Both the position numbers and the translations under genes were made by a program. Shown here one piece after another: positions 1-11,881 of a stretch of DNA of 64,000 bases; within the stretch, counting starts at the first letter, position 1; the number at the start of each line of letters is the position of its first letter. Under the pieces are notes generated by a model. That model did not search any database. It was not told the DNA's origin and was given only the letters and a program-made list of their open reading frames with translations. This DNA is from Larimichthys crocea (Eukaryota; Chordata; Actinopteri; Sciaenidae), in NCBI RefSeq assembly GCF_000972845.2, contig NC_040018.1:9583157-9647156 (forward strand). Direction: 5' to 3'.

Positions 1-1312
1 GAAGTTTATGGAGAAGGTGCCTAACTTGAAAAAGGCCAAGAAAGAGATGAAGAACCTGCGGGATATCCGAGGCCCAGCTCAGACGGCAAATAGCTTCACT
101 ACAGGACAGTACGCTATTGTGGTGAGTGCATTTATTCTCTGTAAACACAGCTGTTTAATGAAATCTCACAGCTGCTTGAAGCATTGAGGTCTATGAAGAT
201 TGTGTTCCCTACAGTATTTTATAATATATCTTGTGTTACATATTCTAACTCTACTACTGCCAAGTGCAAAATACAAAACGGTTAAGTCATTTATACGTGA
301 CTTTTTTCTGTCTCTGATGCTCAGGCAATGGGAGGGGGTTACCTTCACTGGGGTCACATAGAGATGATTCGTCTAACCATCAACCGCAAGATGGATTCTC
401 GGACTACATTTGCCCTATGGCGCATCAATGGCCCATATAAGCCCATCACACGTAAAGGTCTGGGTCAGCGCATGGGTGGAGGCAAGGGAGCCATCGACCA
501 CTATGTGACACCTGTCCGCTACGGCCGTTTAATCGTGGAGGTGGGAGGAAAGGTGGAGCTGGGCGAGGTTGAGCATATCTTGACTGAAGTGGCAAAGAAG
601 CTACCGTTCAAAGCTAAGGTGAGATGACAGATACTACTTTGCCAGTTGCCGACCTTAAAGAGTTTCAGTGATTGTAAGTTGTGAGCACATGATTACATAA
701 CAGCATGTTTTTGGTAAATCATTGTCACATCAACACCTCCATAAAACAGAAAATGTATTTATTGATTTCATATCTATGCAAACTGAAGAAAATTGGACCA
801 TGGACAGAACCCTGTGGAACTCCTTTTTAAATTATGACAGTCATCTAGAAAGCTCTGATGAAATCTCTCTGCAAAATTTCTGCAACTCATCTAGTTTACT
901 TAGATGAATGTGAACAATAATATAACTGTAGTAAATATATGCATCACACTGATATTTGTCTTTGTTTACCACCATTACTGTTCATAACAACTGTTGTTAA
1001 AATACAAATGTTGAGCAAACTACTTGAAATCTTATTGTTTTGAAATGACTGCCCTTCAGTTTTTGTTCTTTGACATCTGTGCATTGCAGTATCTTATTCC
1101 TATTTACGTATTTATTTCAGGTAATGAGCAGAGAGAGCTTAGCAGACATGCAAAAGAAGCAGGCTGACATGGAGCAGAACAACCAGAACCCCTGGACCTT
1201 TAAGCAGATAGCGCACGGCAACATGCTGGGAATCAGGAAGGTGCTCAGCCCATTTGACCTTGTCAACAATGGACGCTTCACAGGCAAATTTCACAACCCG
1301 GGGAGGGTGTGA
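1..1312 (+). CDS. mrpl16: Mitochondrial ribosomal protein L16 (uL16m), 3' part: last three coding exons
   Basis: uL16m is a nuclear-encoded protein of the mitochondrial large ribosomal subunit, sited near the tRNA-binding and peptidyl-transferase region. The visible coding exons are 1-121 (cut by the window edge), 325-618 and 1121-1312, joined by GT-AG introns (donors GTGAGT at 122 and GTGAGA at 619; acceptors TCAG at 324 and TTTCAG at 1120). They join in one frame to about 201 codons ending in TGA at 1310-1312. The translation has the L16 hallmarks: [19 protein letters not shown], then [18 protein letters not shown], and the glycine/lysine-rich [19 protein letters not shown], followed by a vertebrate mitochondrial C-terminal extension ([19 protein letters not shown]). 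The human protein has about 250 residues, so the start and targeting peptide lie left of the window. An AATAAA at 1459-1464 is a plausible poly(A) signal. The family call is secure. Confidence 0.95.
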
Positions 1313-1458
1313 CGTGCCTGAGGGACGAAACAATACAGTTTCATGCTGTGACACCATCCAGACCACTGAAGACCATTGAAGAAGCAACCAACATCTTAAA
1401 AGGCTCTGACTTTCAGTTATATTTGCTTTTGTTTTTTGTTTTTTTACACAAACATGTT

Positions 1459-1464
1459 AATAAA
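1459..1464 (+). terminator. Poly(A) signal of mrpl16
   Basis: A canonical AATAAA lies about 150 bases after the mrpl16 stop codon. A second AATAAA-like hexamer near 1516 could be an alternative site. The cleavage position cannot be seen. Confidence 0.55.
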
Positions 1465-1745
1465 TTTGACCTTTTGTTTAAGGGATTTGTTTTTCCCATT
1501 TCTGCTTAAACAGCTAATAAATTAGATTATGTATCTCACTTTCACATGAAGTTGGAGTTCATTCTGTTTAAACCGATTCAGAAAGATGTAAAAGAGACGT
1601 GCAAATTAAATGAACACAATTAGGAACAAATAATATACAAAAAATTATTTGCATAAGTACGAGAAGATGAACTTGAAAACATTTTAAAAGAAAGAAATGC
1701 AGAAGCATGTCCCTGAAAGTTTGTGGTCAAAATATGAAACAGACA

Positions 1746-1962
1746 TACACTACATTGCCAAAAAAATTCACATTCTTGGTCAAAAATTATCCAAAACACA
1801 CTCCTAAACCTTGTGGACAGCCTTCCCAGAAGAGTTGAAGCTCTTACAGCTGCAAAGGGTGGACCGACGCCATATTAAACCCTATGGATTAAGAATGGGA
1901 TGTGACTTAAATTCATATGCGAGTCAAGGCAGGTGAGCAAATACTTTTGGCAATATAGTGTA
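1746..1962. mobile_element. Tc1/mariner-type MITE with TA target duplications
   Basis: A 213-base element (1748-1960) has imperfect terminal inverted repeats: the left end begins CACTACATTGCCAAAA and the right end is TTTTGGCAATATAGTG. A TA dinucleotide flanks each side, which is the target duplication expected for Tc1/mariner elements. The interior has no transposase coding potential, so it is a non-autonomous derivative. It lies between mrpl16 and cenpq and resembles a family I know to be common in fish genomes; that resemblance is from memory. Confidence 0.8.
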
Positions 1963-2075
1963 TGTTCAGTGAATCAGCAGATCCATACAATGACTAAGGC
2001 ACACTCAATATCCTCTGAAACCAAGCCAAAGTGGGAATAAGCCAAACAAGGGATGGGTTGTATGGATTAGATTTC

Positions 2076-2095
2076 GTGTGTGTGTGTGTGTGTGT
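2076..2095. repeat. (GT)n microsatellite
   Basis: About ten uninterrupted GT units between mrpl16 and cenpq. Confidence 0.95.
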
Positions 2096-2339
2096 CCACA
2101 TTTCCCAAAATGGCTTCAATCCACTGTCACTGACTGAAATAAGTCAAAGCCTGTGCCCTGCTGCTTACCTCACAGGTAGCGTCTTTGCGTTGTGACTCCG
2201 TCATTTGTTTGTTTTTCATCTCAAGGATCTCATTCGAATATATGTTATTGAATTAATATAAGTTATTAATGGGCACCTTCCCCATCTGACCCTGATGATA
2301 TAACGCTAGTTTCAGCCTGAGAGGAATAGTTGCCTGACA

Positions 2340-2579
2340 GGTATGAAACCGGGTGAAATCGTCTCCCCGTTTGACGCATGCGTGTTGTGCGCTCAGCCGT
2401 TTGAAAACATTGCCGCGAAAAGTAGCTGCTGCTGACAACAACATTTGTTTGTTGTTTACACGACGGAAGCGCCAGCTTTTTGTTTCCCCTGCTAGTGTTA
2501 CTTTAACCGCGTGTTATAACGCAGCGTTACGGTACCGTTAGCTGCTATATACCGTATGTAACCGGAGCCAGCAGCAGAC
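2340..2579 (+). promoter_or_regulatory. Probable CpG-containing promoter and 5'UTR of cenpq
   Basis: The 240 bases before the cenpq ATG are richer in G+C and CpG than the flanking DNA (CCGTTTGACGCATGCG, TTGCCGCGAAAAG, CACGACGGAAGCGCC). TTGCCGCGAAAA is E2F-like, which would suit a cell-cycle gene. No TATA box is evident. The assignment rests on position and composition only. Confidence 0.45.
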
Positions 2580-5500
2580 ATGAAGCCCGTACGCGGTTCT
2601 GACCGGGCCCCATCAAAAGCACCGAACCTAAAAAACAAGAAGAAGTCAGACAAGGCGACGAAACAAGCAACCGAGCACCAGGTAAGACACAAGTCTAAGT
2701 TAAATAAGTCTGTGTTGTTCTGTCAGTCTCCGGTTAACTTTGTTTTTCTTTTCTTAGGAACCGGTGACCAGCGACCGTGGCAAGAGCACCGACCCGAAAC
2801 CAGCCCCAAAGAAGAGGAGAGGTGAGAGCAGCTCAGCGGCGTGCCCTGCCTTGTTACACGTGTAGCTACATATTCCCTCATGCGATGATAACAAACAAAC
2901 AAACGGAAGTGTTGTTAACTTTCCTCTCTGTGTGTTGAACAGCTGAAGGCTCGCCTCCGGTCCAGAACAAAGTCAGAAGTCAGGAGAACTGGAAGCTGAT
3001 GCCGGGGTCCTCCATCACTGCTCTGGAGAACATGCTGGACTTGTCAATACTGTGAGTGGACACTTTATTAGGTACACCTGGGAACTGCAGTGCAAAACAA
3101 TCCAGCTATACAACAGCCATAAACTCTACTAATATACAAATATAACAATGTCAGATGTATAAATGTAAATATACTGAGGATGAAGTTGAACTGGACTGCA
3201 TTAAATTGCATGTGAAGTAAAGTTGAGTATATGTTCTGACCTACGTATATATTGTACCTCAGTAAATCAACTTATTGCAATTATTATTCCAGATATTTTG
3301 ATAATAGTGTATATGTTGACGGAAGCTGCAGTACAGAAATGCAAAGTAATCTAGAAATAGTCATATCATCTTCATAGAGATCTTCATTACAGTTCTGCAA
3401 ATATTGCAGTAATTACTGGGTGATGTATTGTTTTCTGATTTCCCCCAAATTTTGGTATTGGCCTCAAAATCCAGTATGGGTCAGGCTAGAATTGTAACAG
3501 TTTCAAGCCAGCCGTTTTTCTCCTTGACAAAACTAGGAGGCACTTCAGTAAACGATAGTCAGAATCAATGTTGCACAGACACTTTGTTTTGTCTTCACAG
3601 AGAAACTATTGCTTCAATGCGGACAGAGAAGAAAGAGAGCCAGGAGCATCTGAACATTATGAAAAAGAGGTGAGCAATATTTTATAAATGACCTTTGCTC
3701 TCTAATGCTCTCCCCTTCTAGTAAATTAGTAACGTTGCACAAAGAATTATTTTTTTCTTGAATTATCCTCCAGCGTCTTTCAATGGACCAGTGTGTAAGA
3801 TTTAGTGTAACTAGCCGTGAAGTTGCTGACTGCGACCCTGTCGTGACTTGTGAAACATGCAAAATACTCAAGAGGCCATAAGTAGAGCCAGTATTTAGTT
3901 TGCCCATTCAGAGCTACTGTACAAACATGGTAGTTTTTATGGTAAGTTGGATTAAATTTAAACATAAAACCACATCCATACCTGTTCATCATTTCCTCCT
4001 CAAATACTAACCTTTAAGTTTCCTGGATACCCAGAATCTAGAAATGAACGGTTCCTTTTAATTTGCGCTCTGAGACGTGATGGAAACAGATTATTTGTAT
4101 CTTTTAATATAGCTTGAAGTGAGACAATGAAGAGACAGTTCATGATAGTGCAAGATAACGCGTGGAAAGATGAGACCTGAGACTTTGAAGAAGCTTGTGC
4201 TGATTCTCATAATTTCTTCAATGACTGGACTTGATCTGTCTGTTAGGCGTAGTGATGCTGATTGTGTTGAGATAGTAGCGTCTGTTCATGTATGCCGATG
4301 AACTTTTACACTGACTAAAAAAAAAACATACTTAACTGAGCATGTTTATTTTATGGTAGGTTAGACTTTTGGAGAGCTTTGTGGTATTATTGTGTTAGAT
4401 TTATGGTTAATTCTCAGTTTGAATAAATGTAACATTCTTCAAAATGTTTTTAAAAGTTTGTTACTTCCATTGAGCTTCATGTCAGTGAGAAACAGTAAAG
4501 TGAGTATCACCAGTGAAAGATCAACATTAGCTAGCTAAATTCTCAATAAAAGCAGTAATCTAAAATAAACATGCACATAAAGTCCACAAAAATTACAGGG
4601 TGAAATACACATTAGCCCAAGAGTAGTTCAAAAACTCTCTGAACCACAAATCAAGAAGTACAAATCAGCTGTAATAAAAGATAATGCCCCAACATAACGA
4701 TGACACACTAAAATGTTCTTCATTAAAGACATGCTTCTTTTCTCTCTCACTCACTCACACACTCACACAAAGAGAGAAAACATTTAATGACTTTCCCACT
4801 GTGCGCTGCCTGTGCCATTGTTTTGTTTTTTATGAGAGCGGTGATGCCCAGCTTTGTCAAACAGGTTGCATCGCTTGAATCTGCCACCAAGTGCTGGCTG
4901 ATCTTTTCATGTTTGCTGGCAATGACCGTTATGCACATTGATGGTGGATAGGCATCTTATCACAAACATAGCTCTATAAACACCCAGTGACCCCAACACG
5001 TTAACTTGGCAACAGTAAATCCCATCATGTTGTTATATAGGAGTTCTTGTTTTGTTGGTTTTTGTTGAAGAAGAATTTTTTGCTGACCGTGCTTTGGCTT
5101 TGCTTCTACAAGCCCTCTGGAAACCTGTGTCATGATGAGCTAAGAACAAATCTCTTATCATCTGCTGGCACACAGTCTCACCACAGCACAGAAAACATGT
5201 CGACTCACATAACCAAGTTGTTTATACAGTACAAGACAAAACTCTTCACAGATTAGATTTTCGAGTATTGATTCAGATGTTTCAAAGTGCTGAACAGGGA
5301 GAAAAAAAATCTTCTCTTTGACCGTAACAGAATTGTGTCTTAGTTCCACTTTTTTCCTTTGATGAGATATTTTACATTTTAGGTTCCTTGCTCAGTGTGC
5401 ACAGCTCAAAGTTCCAGTGCAGAAACAGAACGATTTGGGCCGTTCATCCCACCGCCACCAGGAGGAGTCCAAGAAGTCAGTGGTTGGAAAGAAAACTCTA

Positions 5501-7845
5501 AGCACTCTGGAGGTGTGAGTTACTGTGGTTTGAGGAGGAAGGCACAAATGAAATGTCATAGTTTCATTGTGATGTTTTCAAAACATTTGATTGTTTTTAA
5601 ATTGCAGTTGGTTCACAATGAGTCGATTTATCAATTAGTCACTCATTTGCAACATTTTGTTATCATTTCAGTAATTGTCAAGCAAAAAAAAAAAAGATTT
5701 AACTGTGTTATTTAAAATATCAAATGTTGCTTTGGTCTCTGGGACCTAGCCTTAGTCCAGCCCAGAGCAGACAAACCGAACACTGGCTCTGGACAGGATT
5801 TTGCATGTTACCCAACAACTGTGGTCTCTCCTATATGCATGGAACAGGAAGTTGTGGTGAGGGGGGTTACAATCAGTAGCTACATCACTACATGCTGTTG
5901 TATAGAAGTCCACAGGACTCAATGTGGAATGGAGGATTTATCAGTACACTTGTCATGACATGATGCCACCTCATTTCATAAGGAGTCCTCACCGACTCGT
6001 CTGTATGACCTCAGGACAGTGACTGTTAACTGTGTCTACAAACAAGGAAACACACTTAGTGCTCTGACATTGTTATCTGACTCTGTAGAGGCTTCTACGT
6101 TACTTACCTATCTGTTGTGTCGAGGAACTGAGACTGTCCTCTGACCTTGGTTAGAGAATCAGAATGGTGCCTGCTTCCCTAAACACAAGCATACAGCTGC
6201 TCTGTATATCAAGGAGAGAAATTAGTGTCCCCATAATCCCCCATGAGATTGAAACATTTGACAACAGTGACCTCAGGACATATGCTTGACCCAGTGCACA
6301 CCCCCATATGTGGTATGCTAGAATAGAAAATTCCCTCCCAGATGCCAATAAATCCTACACACTGCTGCTTTAATCTGCTTCTCTAACTGGAGTTCAACTA
6401 CCTTTTTGAATAGACATAAAGTATGTATGTGTATAAAATGGTCATGGAGTTGTTGCATGATGTGGTGTTGTGTTTTGTCTGGGTTTCCAGGAAGACTTGA
6501 AGGCTGTGGTCAGTGCTGTGGAGAACGCAGAGGCGCAGATTGCCTCTTTACAGCATCGGTGCACCATGAGGAGAGACAAGGTGGAGGATGAGGAGGAGAA
6601 GGCGAAAAAGGTGCAAAGACACGATACAGAAATGAAAAGCATAAACATTACAAAAAATCCTGATGGTCTACAGTATCCAACAGATCATCTGTCAAACATT
6701 ACAAGTAAAGTTAGATGTTTCTAAATCGTCTTGAGAATCTTTCACTCAAAGGGAAAAACTATTGTTACATTATTTTCACCACACAACCGTTGCTAAAAAA
6801 CACCAAAACATTTTTTTCTTGTCATAAGATTTTCATAATTTCTTTGGAGTGTTACTAAATAGGACATTACATCACCATAGACTTTAGAATTGAGGTGATC
6901 CAGAAACAGAAGTGGTGGAGGGCATTTCTCCACATAAATATCATAAGAAATATCACATCACACTAGTTGTTGATCCAGTTTAACAGCTTGATATATTTAT
7001 TGTATGGGATCTGATATAATGGGTGATTCTTGAAACAGTTCTGAGGCCTCAGGAAATACCAAATGTCAGCTGTAGTTTAATATGATGTGCTTCAAAAGAG
7101 AGATTTGAAGTGCAGAGTTTACCATATAAGTCAACTATTAGATGAAAGATAAAGATTTAAAATGACATTCATGCTGGGTTTTTTTTTTTTTCTCATCCTG
7201 TGTTTGCGCAGATCTTACAGATTAGTGAGCAAACTGTTCTGAACCTCCGACGTGTGCCTCCACAAAAAGATGAAACGACATTAGTGGTGAGCATGAGCGG
7301 TGCACGAAACACACTTTGACATACACTTTGATAAAACTAGTATCCGCTTAAAAAATACCTATTGCACAATAGCATTCATTTAGTTATGCCATTTTTTTTG
7401 TGAATAAGATGCGGTCTGAGCTGTGTCTGAGTGTCTGAGCTTACACTTCCTATTTTTTGTAACAGGAAAATCTATACATGTTGCAATTATTACGAAAGTC
7501 CCAGAAAGAACAGGACATCTTTGGCTCTGCACTTGACTTGACTCTGTCTTGTTTGATCTTCTAAGCAACAAGATAAACTTTGCTAAACTTCTTTCCCAAA
7601 GAATGTTTTACAAAACCATGTTTACTAGAAACACACAAAAGAATTTTTGTTTTCCTCAGACTCGGTTGAGAAAAATGGTACCAGACGGTGACTGTGAGGC
7701 CACTGCCCGGAAATTGGGTAAAATACTGCAGAAAACGGAAGCCGTCCAGGATGTCCAGGCGCTGCTTCTACAGGCACACAAACAAGCTGATCGGCTCTTC
7801 ACTCCAGGATTCCCCCCAATCAGCAGTGCACCTTGTTCAGACTGA
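2580..7845 (+). CDS. cenpq: Centromere protein Q (CENP-Q), complete, eight coding exons
   Basis: CENP-Q is a subunit of the inner-kinetochore CCAN (the CENP-O/P/Q/U/R module), needed for chromosome congression. Coding exons: 2580-2681, 2758-2821, 2943-3051, 3601-3669, 5383-5512, 6491-6610, 7212-7286 and 7660-7845. All have GT-AG borders with matching phases and sum to 855 bases, or 284 residues plus TGA; human CENP-Q has 268. The N-terminus is basic and disordered (about residues 1-65, many Lys/Ser/Pro). The conserved core follows ([18 protein letters not shown], then [19 protein letters not shown] and [11 protein letters not shown]), aligning with human CENP-Q's ILSNSIKEKEEIQYHL...LKKRLLQQCETLKVP segment. 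Long coiled-coil helices ([30 protein letters not shown]) come next. The start is the first in-frame ATG of exon 1, after a CpG-rich region. The exon 6 donor (GTGCAAAG) is weak at position +5. The gene is convergent with the GPCR on its right. Confidence 0.92.
3782..3965 (+). mobile_element. Partial copy of the GGTCCAGTGTGT-type MITE (cenpq intron 4)
   Basis: The left end GGACCAGTGTGTAAGATTTAG and the interior (AGAGCCAGTATTTAGTTTG, CTACTGTACAAACATGG) match other copies in this window (for example 17517 and 29317). It is diverged and lacks a clear second terminus. It is non-coding. Confidence 0.65.
5740..6372 (-). mobile_element. Fragments of the GGTCCAGTGTGT-type MITE, reverse orientation (cenpq intron 5)
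   Basis: Two segments of the family lie here. One, at about 5745-5905, carries ACCGAACACTGGCTCTGG and GGTTACAATCAGTAGC. The other, at about 6335-6372, has the terminal motif AAATCCTACACACTGCTGC. They may be one element split by an insertion or two separate copies; by eye I cannot tell. Confidence 0.5.
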
Positions 7846-9407
7846 ATCCTCTGCAAATTTGTCCATGCACAGGTTTGAATAAATGTTTAAAAAAAAGGAC
7901 ATTTATAGATGCCAGAAGTGTGTACACATTGTTTTGCATTGGTAATGCTCAGTTCCACTTTTTTTGTGGTTGTGGAACACCTGCGGTGCAGCAGTACAGC
8001 CTCACAGAAAATGCTGAATTGCTAAAATGTGTAGAATTACTACATTTCCAACAGTGGACAGCAAATTGAGCTGTAATTATTGCAAAATATAAAAGCAATT
8101 TTTATAAAATAAAGGAGGGACATTCCCATCTCCAGTTTTATGCCGTCAGTGTCTATCAGAATTAACTTTTATATGAAAATTATAAATTGATTTGCTCTTT
8201 TTTTGGTAGAGAAAACTCAGCTGTCTCTGTCACCCTTTGATTCTAAACACCAGAACGCATACACGTCATTGAAGAAATACTGTAATTACTGATCAAGACT
8301 AACTGGTTGCTCATATTTGAAATTCTCCCATGTTGGGCGTTGAAGGCACAGGTGTTGTCATGCTGAAGACATGCAGCAACTCTGACTGTGTGATCGTGAT
8401 GTAATAAATGGACATCATTTCAAGAAATAGACTTTTATTTTTGTTTTAATGCAGAAAGAAAATAAATGTAAAGTGCTACAATTAATAACAGTTTTCACAT
8501 GTCAACAATGAAAATAGGCGTGCTTTTTATTAACAACAATAGTAAATCTGTTTTGTACATTCACCATGAAATAATAAGCCTGTGATATATTTATTTCCTG
8601 CTTCAGTCCTAACAGTCTATAGACATACATACATACATACATACATACATTCATTGGTTCACTCGGCACAAAGAATACTAGATATGTGAACGAGGGCCTT
8701 AAACATGAGTTCAACAATGACTCAGATCGCTGTTGTATTCAGTAACACGTTCCTTGGACCATACTGAGGCAGCACATGCAAGCTTAATCACGCTTTATCT
8801 CTAGGATCTTTATGACAAACGTTGTCCCAGGGCCAGGAAACTGGCCCTGCCAACTTGTTTACAATAAAGGCGTTTTTCTAATAAACGGAAGATGATTCAT
8901 AAACTTCATGCCTAATCATGACCCTGCCCTCGGCGTGCCTCAACAGAAGCACAAACATTTTTGAAGTCTTCATTCATCTAGATAAATTCATGTCCACATA
9001 ACTTTAAAATTCTGAAACACTGGTTCTTGTTTTTCACTTATGGTCCACTTGACACCTCTATAGCGCTTAAGAGTTGTCTTTGACACATCCCATCCATTGG
9101 TGATACATGTCATGTTAGAAAGTGTTCGTGGCATGGGGAAGTAATCAAAGAATGATTCAGCACCAATCACCTTTGCTTCAATGATTATATCTCTAATAAT
9201 GTCATTTACCTATTTCTCCATTTGCTTTGGCTTTGAAAAATACTAGTGCCTTTTAAACTTTACTTTATTTACACAGCTCACTTTTTGGGCGATATAAGCA
9301 AATTTCACAAATGGAGAAAACCAGTTAAAAGTAATTAATACATTTTTGATTGATCAACATTTATGATTGTAACTTGTAAAATCATTGACCTGTCATTGAC
9401 CTCTCAT
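7846..9407. other. Intergenic and 3'UTR space between convergent cenpq and the GPCR
   Basis: AATAAA motifs at about 7878 and 8107 are plausible poly(A) signals for cenpq. A short (CATA)n tract lies at 8622-8650. The 3'UTR of the minus-strand GPCR probably occupies part of the right-hand side. No open reading frame of interest and no RNA gene was recognised. Confidence 0.5.
8622..8650. repeat. (CATA)n microsatellite
   Basis: About seven CATA/ATAC tetranucleotide units in AT-rich intergenic DNA. Confidence 0.9.
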
Positions 9408-10957
9408 CTATAGCTGTGAGTTCTTAAGTGAGTTTTTAAGTGACTTCCTTCGTATGGACTCTGAGGAGTCGTCATTGAAAAGCCGTTCAATGGTGGAGAC
9501 AAGTGAAGCTTTGATAGCACGACTTAAGCCTCGGGCTGCAAACACATACAGCACAGGGTTAAGACCACTCTTGAAGTACACCAGGAACAGAGAGATGTAT
9601 TTGCCAATAAAAGCGGCTTTATGCAGCGCAGCACTTTCTTTGCGTCCGTGGGTCAAGGCCAGCAGAAACCTACAAACAAAATATGGCACCCAACATGTAA
9701 GGAAGAGGAGCATGGTGATGAAGAGCACATGGTACATCCTGGTCATCCTGCGGGCGGTTGAAGGGTTGAGGGTGGAAGTAGGTGTTGATGGTACTGCTTG
9801 CCGAACGCTGAGCATAACAGCCAGGTTACTTCCCAAAAACACCAGCAACGGCAAGATAAAACCAGCTATCGTTTCTGTGAGAAACAAGGCCATGTCAAAC
9901 TTATTGCTCTCCAGGCACTGGTATGTCCCGTTTTTTTCCACAAGGACAGCGCTGTGGAGGTAAGGGGCAGACAAGACCACAGCTAACAGCCATAAGAGAC
10001 CACAGGCCAATGGGACAGCCCAGGAGGGCCGTCGCAGTCGAGCCCACACGGGCCTCAGCAGACATAGGCATCGCTCCAAGGCCACAGCACAGAGGAGGAA
10101 GGCAGAGGCGTATAACCCCAATCCTCGCAGGAACATGATCAGGTGGCAGAAGACACGGCCAAATGGCCAACTGTAGTTGTAAGCAACGTAGCCCAACATG
10201 AGGGGGCTACGCAGGACCAACACCAGGTCGGCCAGGGCCAGGTTCAGGACATAAATACGGAAACTGCTAGCTGCACGGGTCTCCTCACTGCTGCCTCTGC
10301 GAACCAGGTGACGGTTATGCCGCATTCCGAGTGCCCAAACCACCAGCATGTTCAGAGGGACCCCCACCTGAGGGAACAAAGAGGACCAGACCTCAGTTAC
10401 ATGGTTGGCAGGATGACAAAGTTTTTAAGCAACAGTTTGACATGTGGTCAAACTTATTTGCTTTATTGCAGACAATTAAATAAGAACATCAATGCCAGTT
10501 TCACGTGTGTTACATAAATATGAAGCTACAGCGAGAAGCCAAGTAGCTTAGTAGTCTGTCCAAAAGGAACAATATCTGCCTGCCAGCACCTCTAAAGCTC
10601 CTTAATGAACACGTTTAGTCTTGTTACAAAAAACAAGTATAATAAAGATGACATGTCGGATTATTTCTTGGGCACGCTCCAGGAAATCACTGCTCCCAGC
10701 CAAGAAATTGTCTAACACATAACCCTACTGTAAAATCACAACACACGAGCACACAAACATCTTTATGATGCCACTTTGTCAGTGTTTCCAGACCTATATG
10801 CAATGCTAGTGTACAATCTCCAGAGCCGTGAAGGGTTTCTCACCAGGAAGATGAGCAGAGTAGCTGTGATTTGGATCCCTCTCACTGCCTCATCTTGCCA
10901 AGTGCTGCTGGAGTTGGTGGGAGGGCCGAGAGACCGCGTTCCATTTATATCAGCCAT
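9408..10957 (-). CDS. Class A GPCR of the chemoattractant/prostaglandin receptor type (PTGDR2/CRTH2-like)
   Basis: This is a seven-helix plasma-membrane receptor. Coding exon 1 is complement 10844-10957 (38 codons, from ATG at 10957) and exon 2 is complement 9408-10367. The intron has donor GTGAGA and acceptor CCTCAG and falls inside helix 1. Joined length is 357 residues. Features: N-glycosylation sites at N5 and N15; helix 1 GVPLN with N44; NLALAD with D85; the conserved disulfide pair C112 and C189; E136-R137-C138 in place of DRY; CWVP at 263-266; NPVLY at 308-312; and a Ser/Lys-rich tail. The ERC-LCLLRPVWA run and the acidic FNDDSSES tail resemble PTGDR2 (RCL..VRPVWA, VDDSE). Human PTGDR2 and MRPL16 both lie on 11q12, which fits the call. 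A leukotriene B4 or other chemoattractant receptor is not excluded, so no symbol is given. A TTTCAG acceptor just upstream of the ATG suggests a separate 5' non-coding exon. Confidence 0.85.
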
Positions 10958-11831
10958 CGAGGTTCGAGCTGAAAGACAGAATACGTTGACTTGATGTCGC
11001 AGGTGTATAGGTTTACTCTTGTGAAAGTTCACTCGAAATATTAAATGTCACAAAATAGAACCCACTGACGAAGATGTGACTGTTCATGCATTTCACATTT
11101 CTGTGGTCTGAAACATAGATAATGTCCTCATCACACACCAGCACAATACCACAGTCTTCCTTCCGTTGTTTTGCTTCATTGCAGAGAAATCATGTCATGT
11201 CATGGCTAATACATACAAACATTCATGGATAAAAGACCAGAGGGCATATCACCACAGTCTGTTTCATGTCATCTTTTAGTCACTTAAGAGGACATGACAT
11301 GGACTTGCATCCATTTGCTGCACATCACACAATGGTTAACCGCACAATAACCAGCTTTATGTCCCACCACAATGTGATTAATATAAGTGCACACATACAC
11401 AAACACATTGTACTTGTACAGTCAGGTATCAGCATTAATGATTACAGAGAAAGGAATCTATTTTTCCTGCAGCCACATCTGCCCCCAGGGCCATGGTTGC
11501 CTAAAAGTACATCTAGACCGGACCTGTTCATGTGCTGCTGGAATGAGACCAGCGTGCATGCAAACACTCCCGTGTTCATGAACACACCTCCGCAAGCAGC
11601 AGCAGCACTAACCTGTGTCAAAGTTACTGATAGCAGCCGTTGTTCCCTGATTAAAAGCTGAAAAACAGTCAGCCTGAGTCTTGAGGTCAGTGTTTAAAAA
11701 AGGTTCCCTCACATGATTTGGACGTTAATATAAAGAGTTAGCTTCTTACCTTTTTATTTGTCTTGCGTGTGTGTGTGGAAGAAATGGAGCAGGAGATAAA
11801 GAAAGAAGGAGTGCCTACTTACTGTTATAAG

Positions 11832-11881
<50 letters not shown>

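Noticed and set aside
9454..10517. Plus-strand open frames of 71-169 codons
   Set aside because: They are antisense shadows of the GPCR coding exons and have no features of their own.
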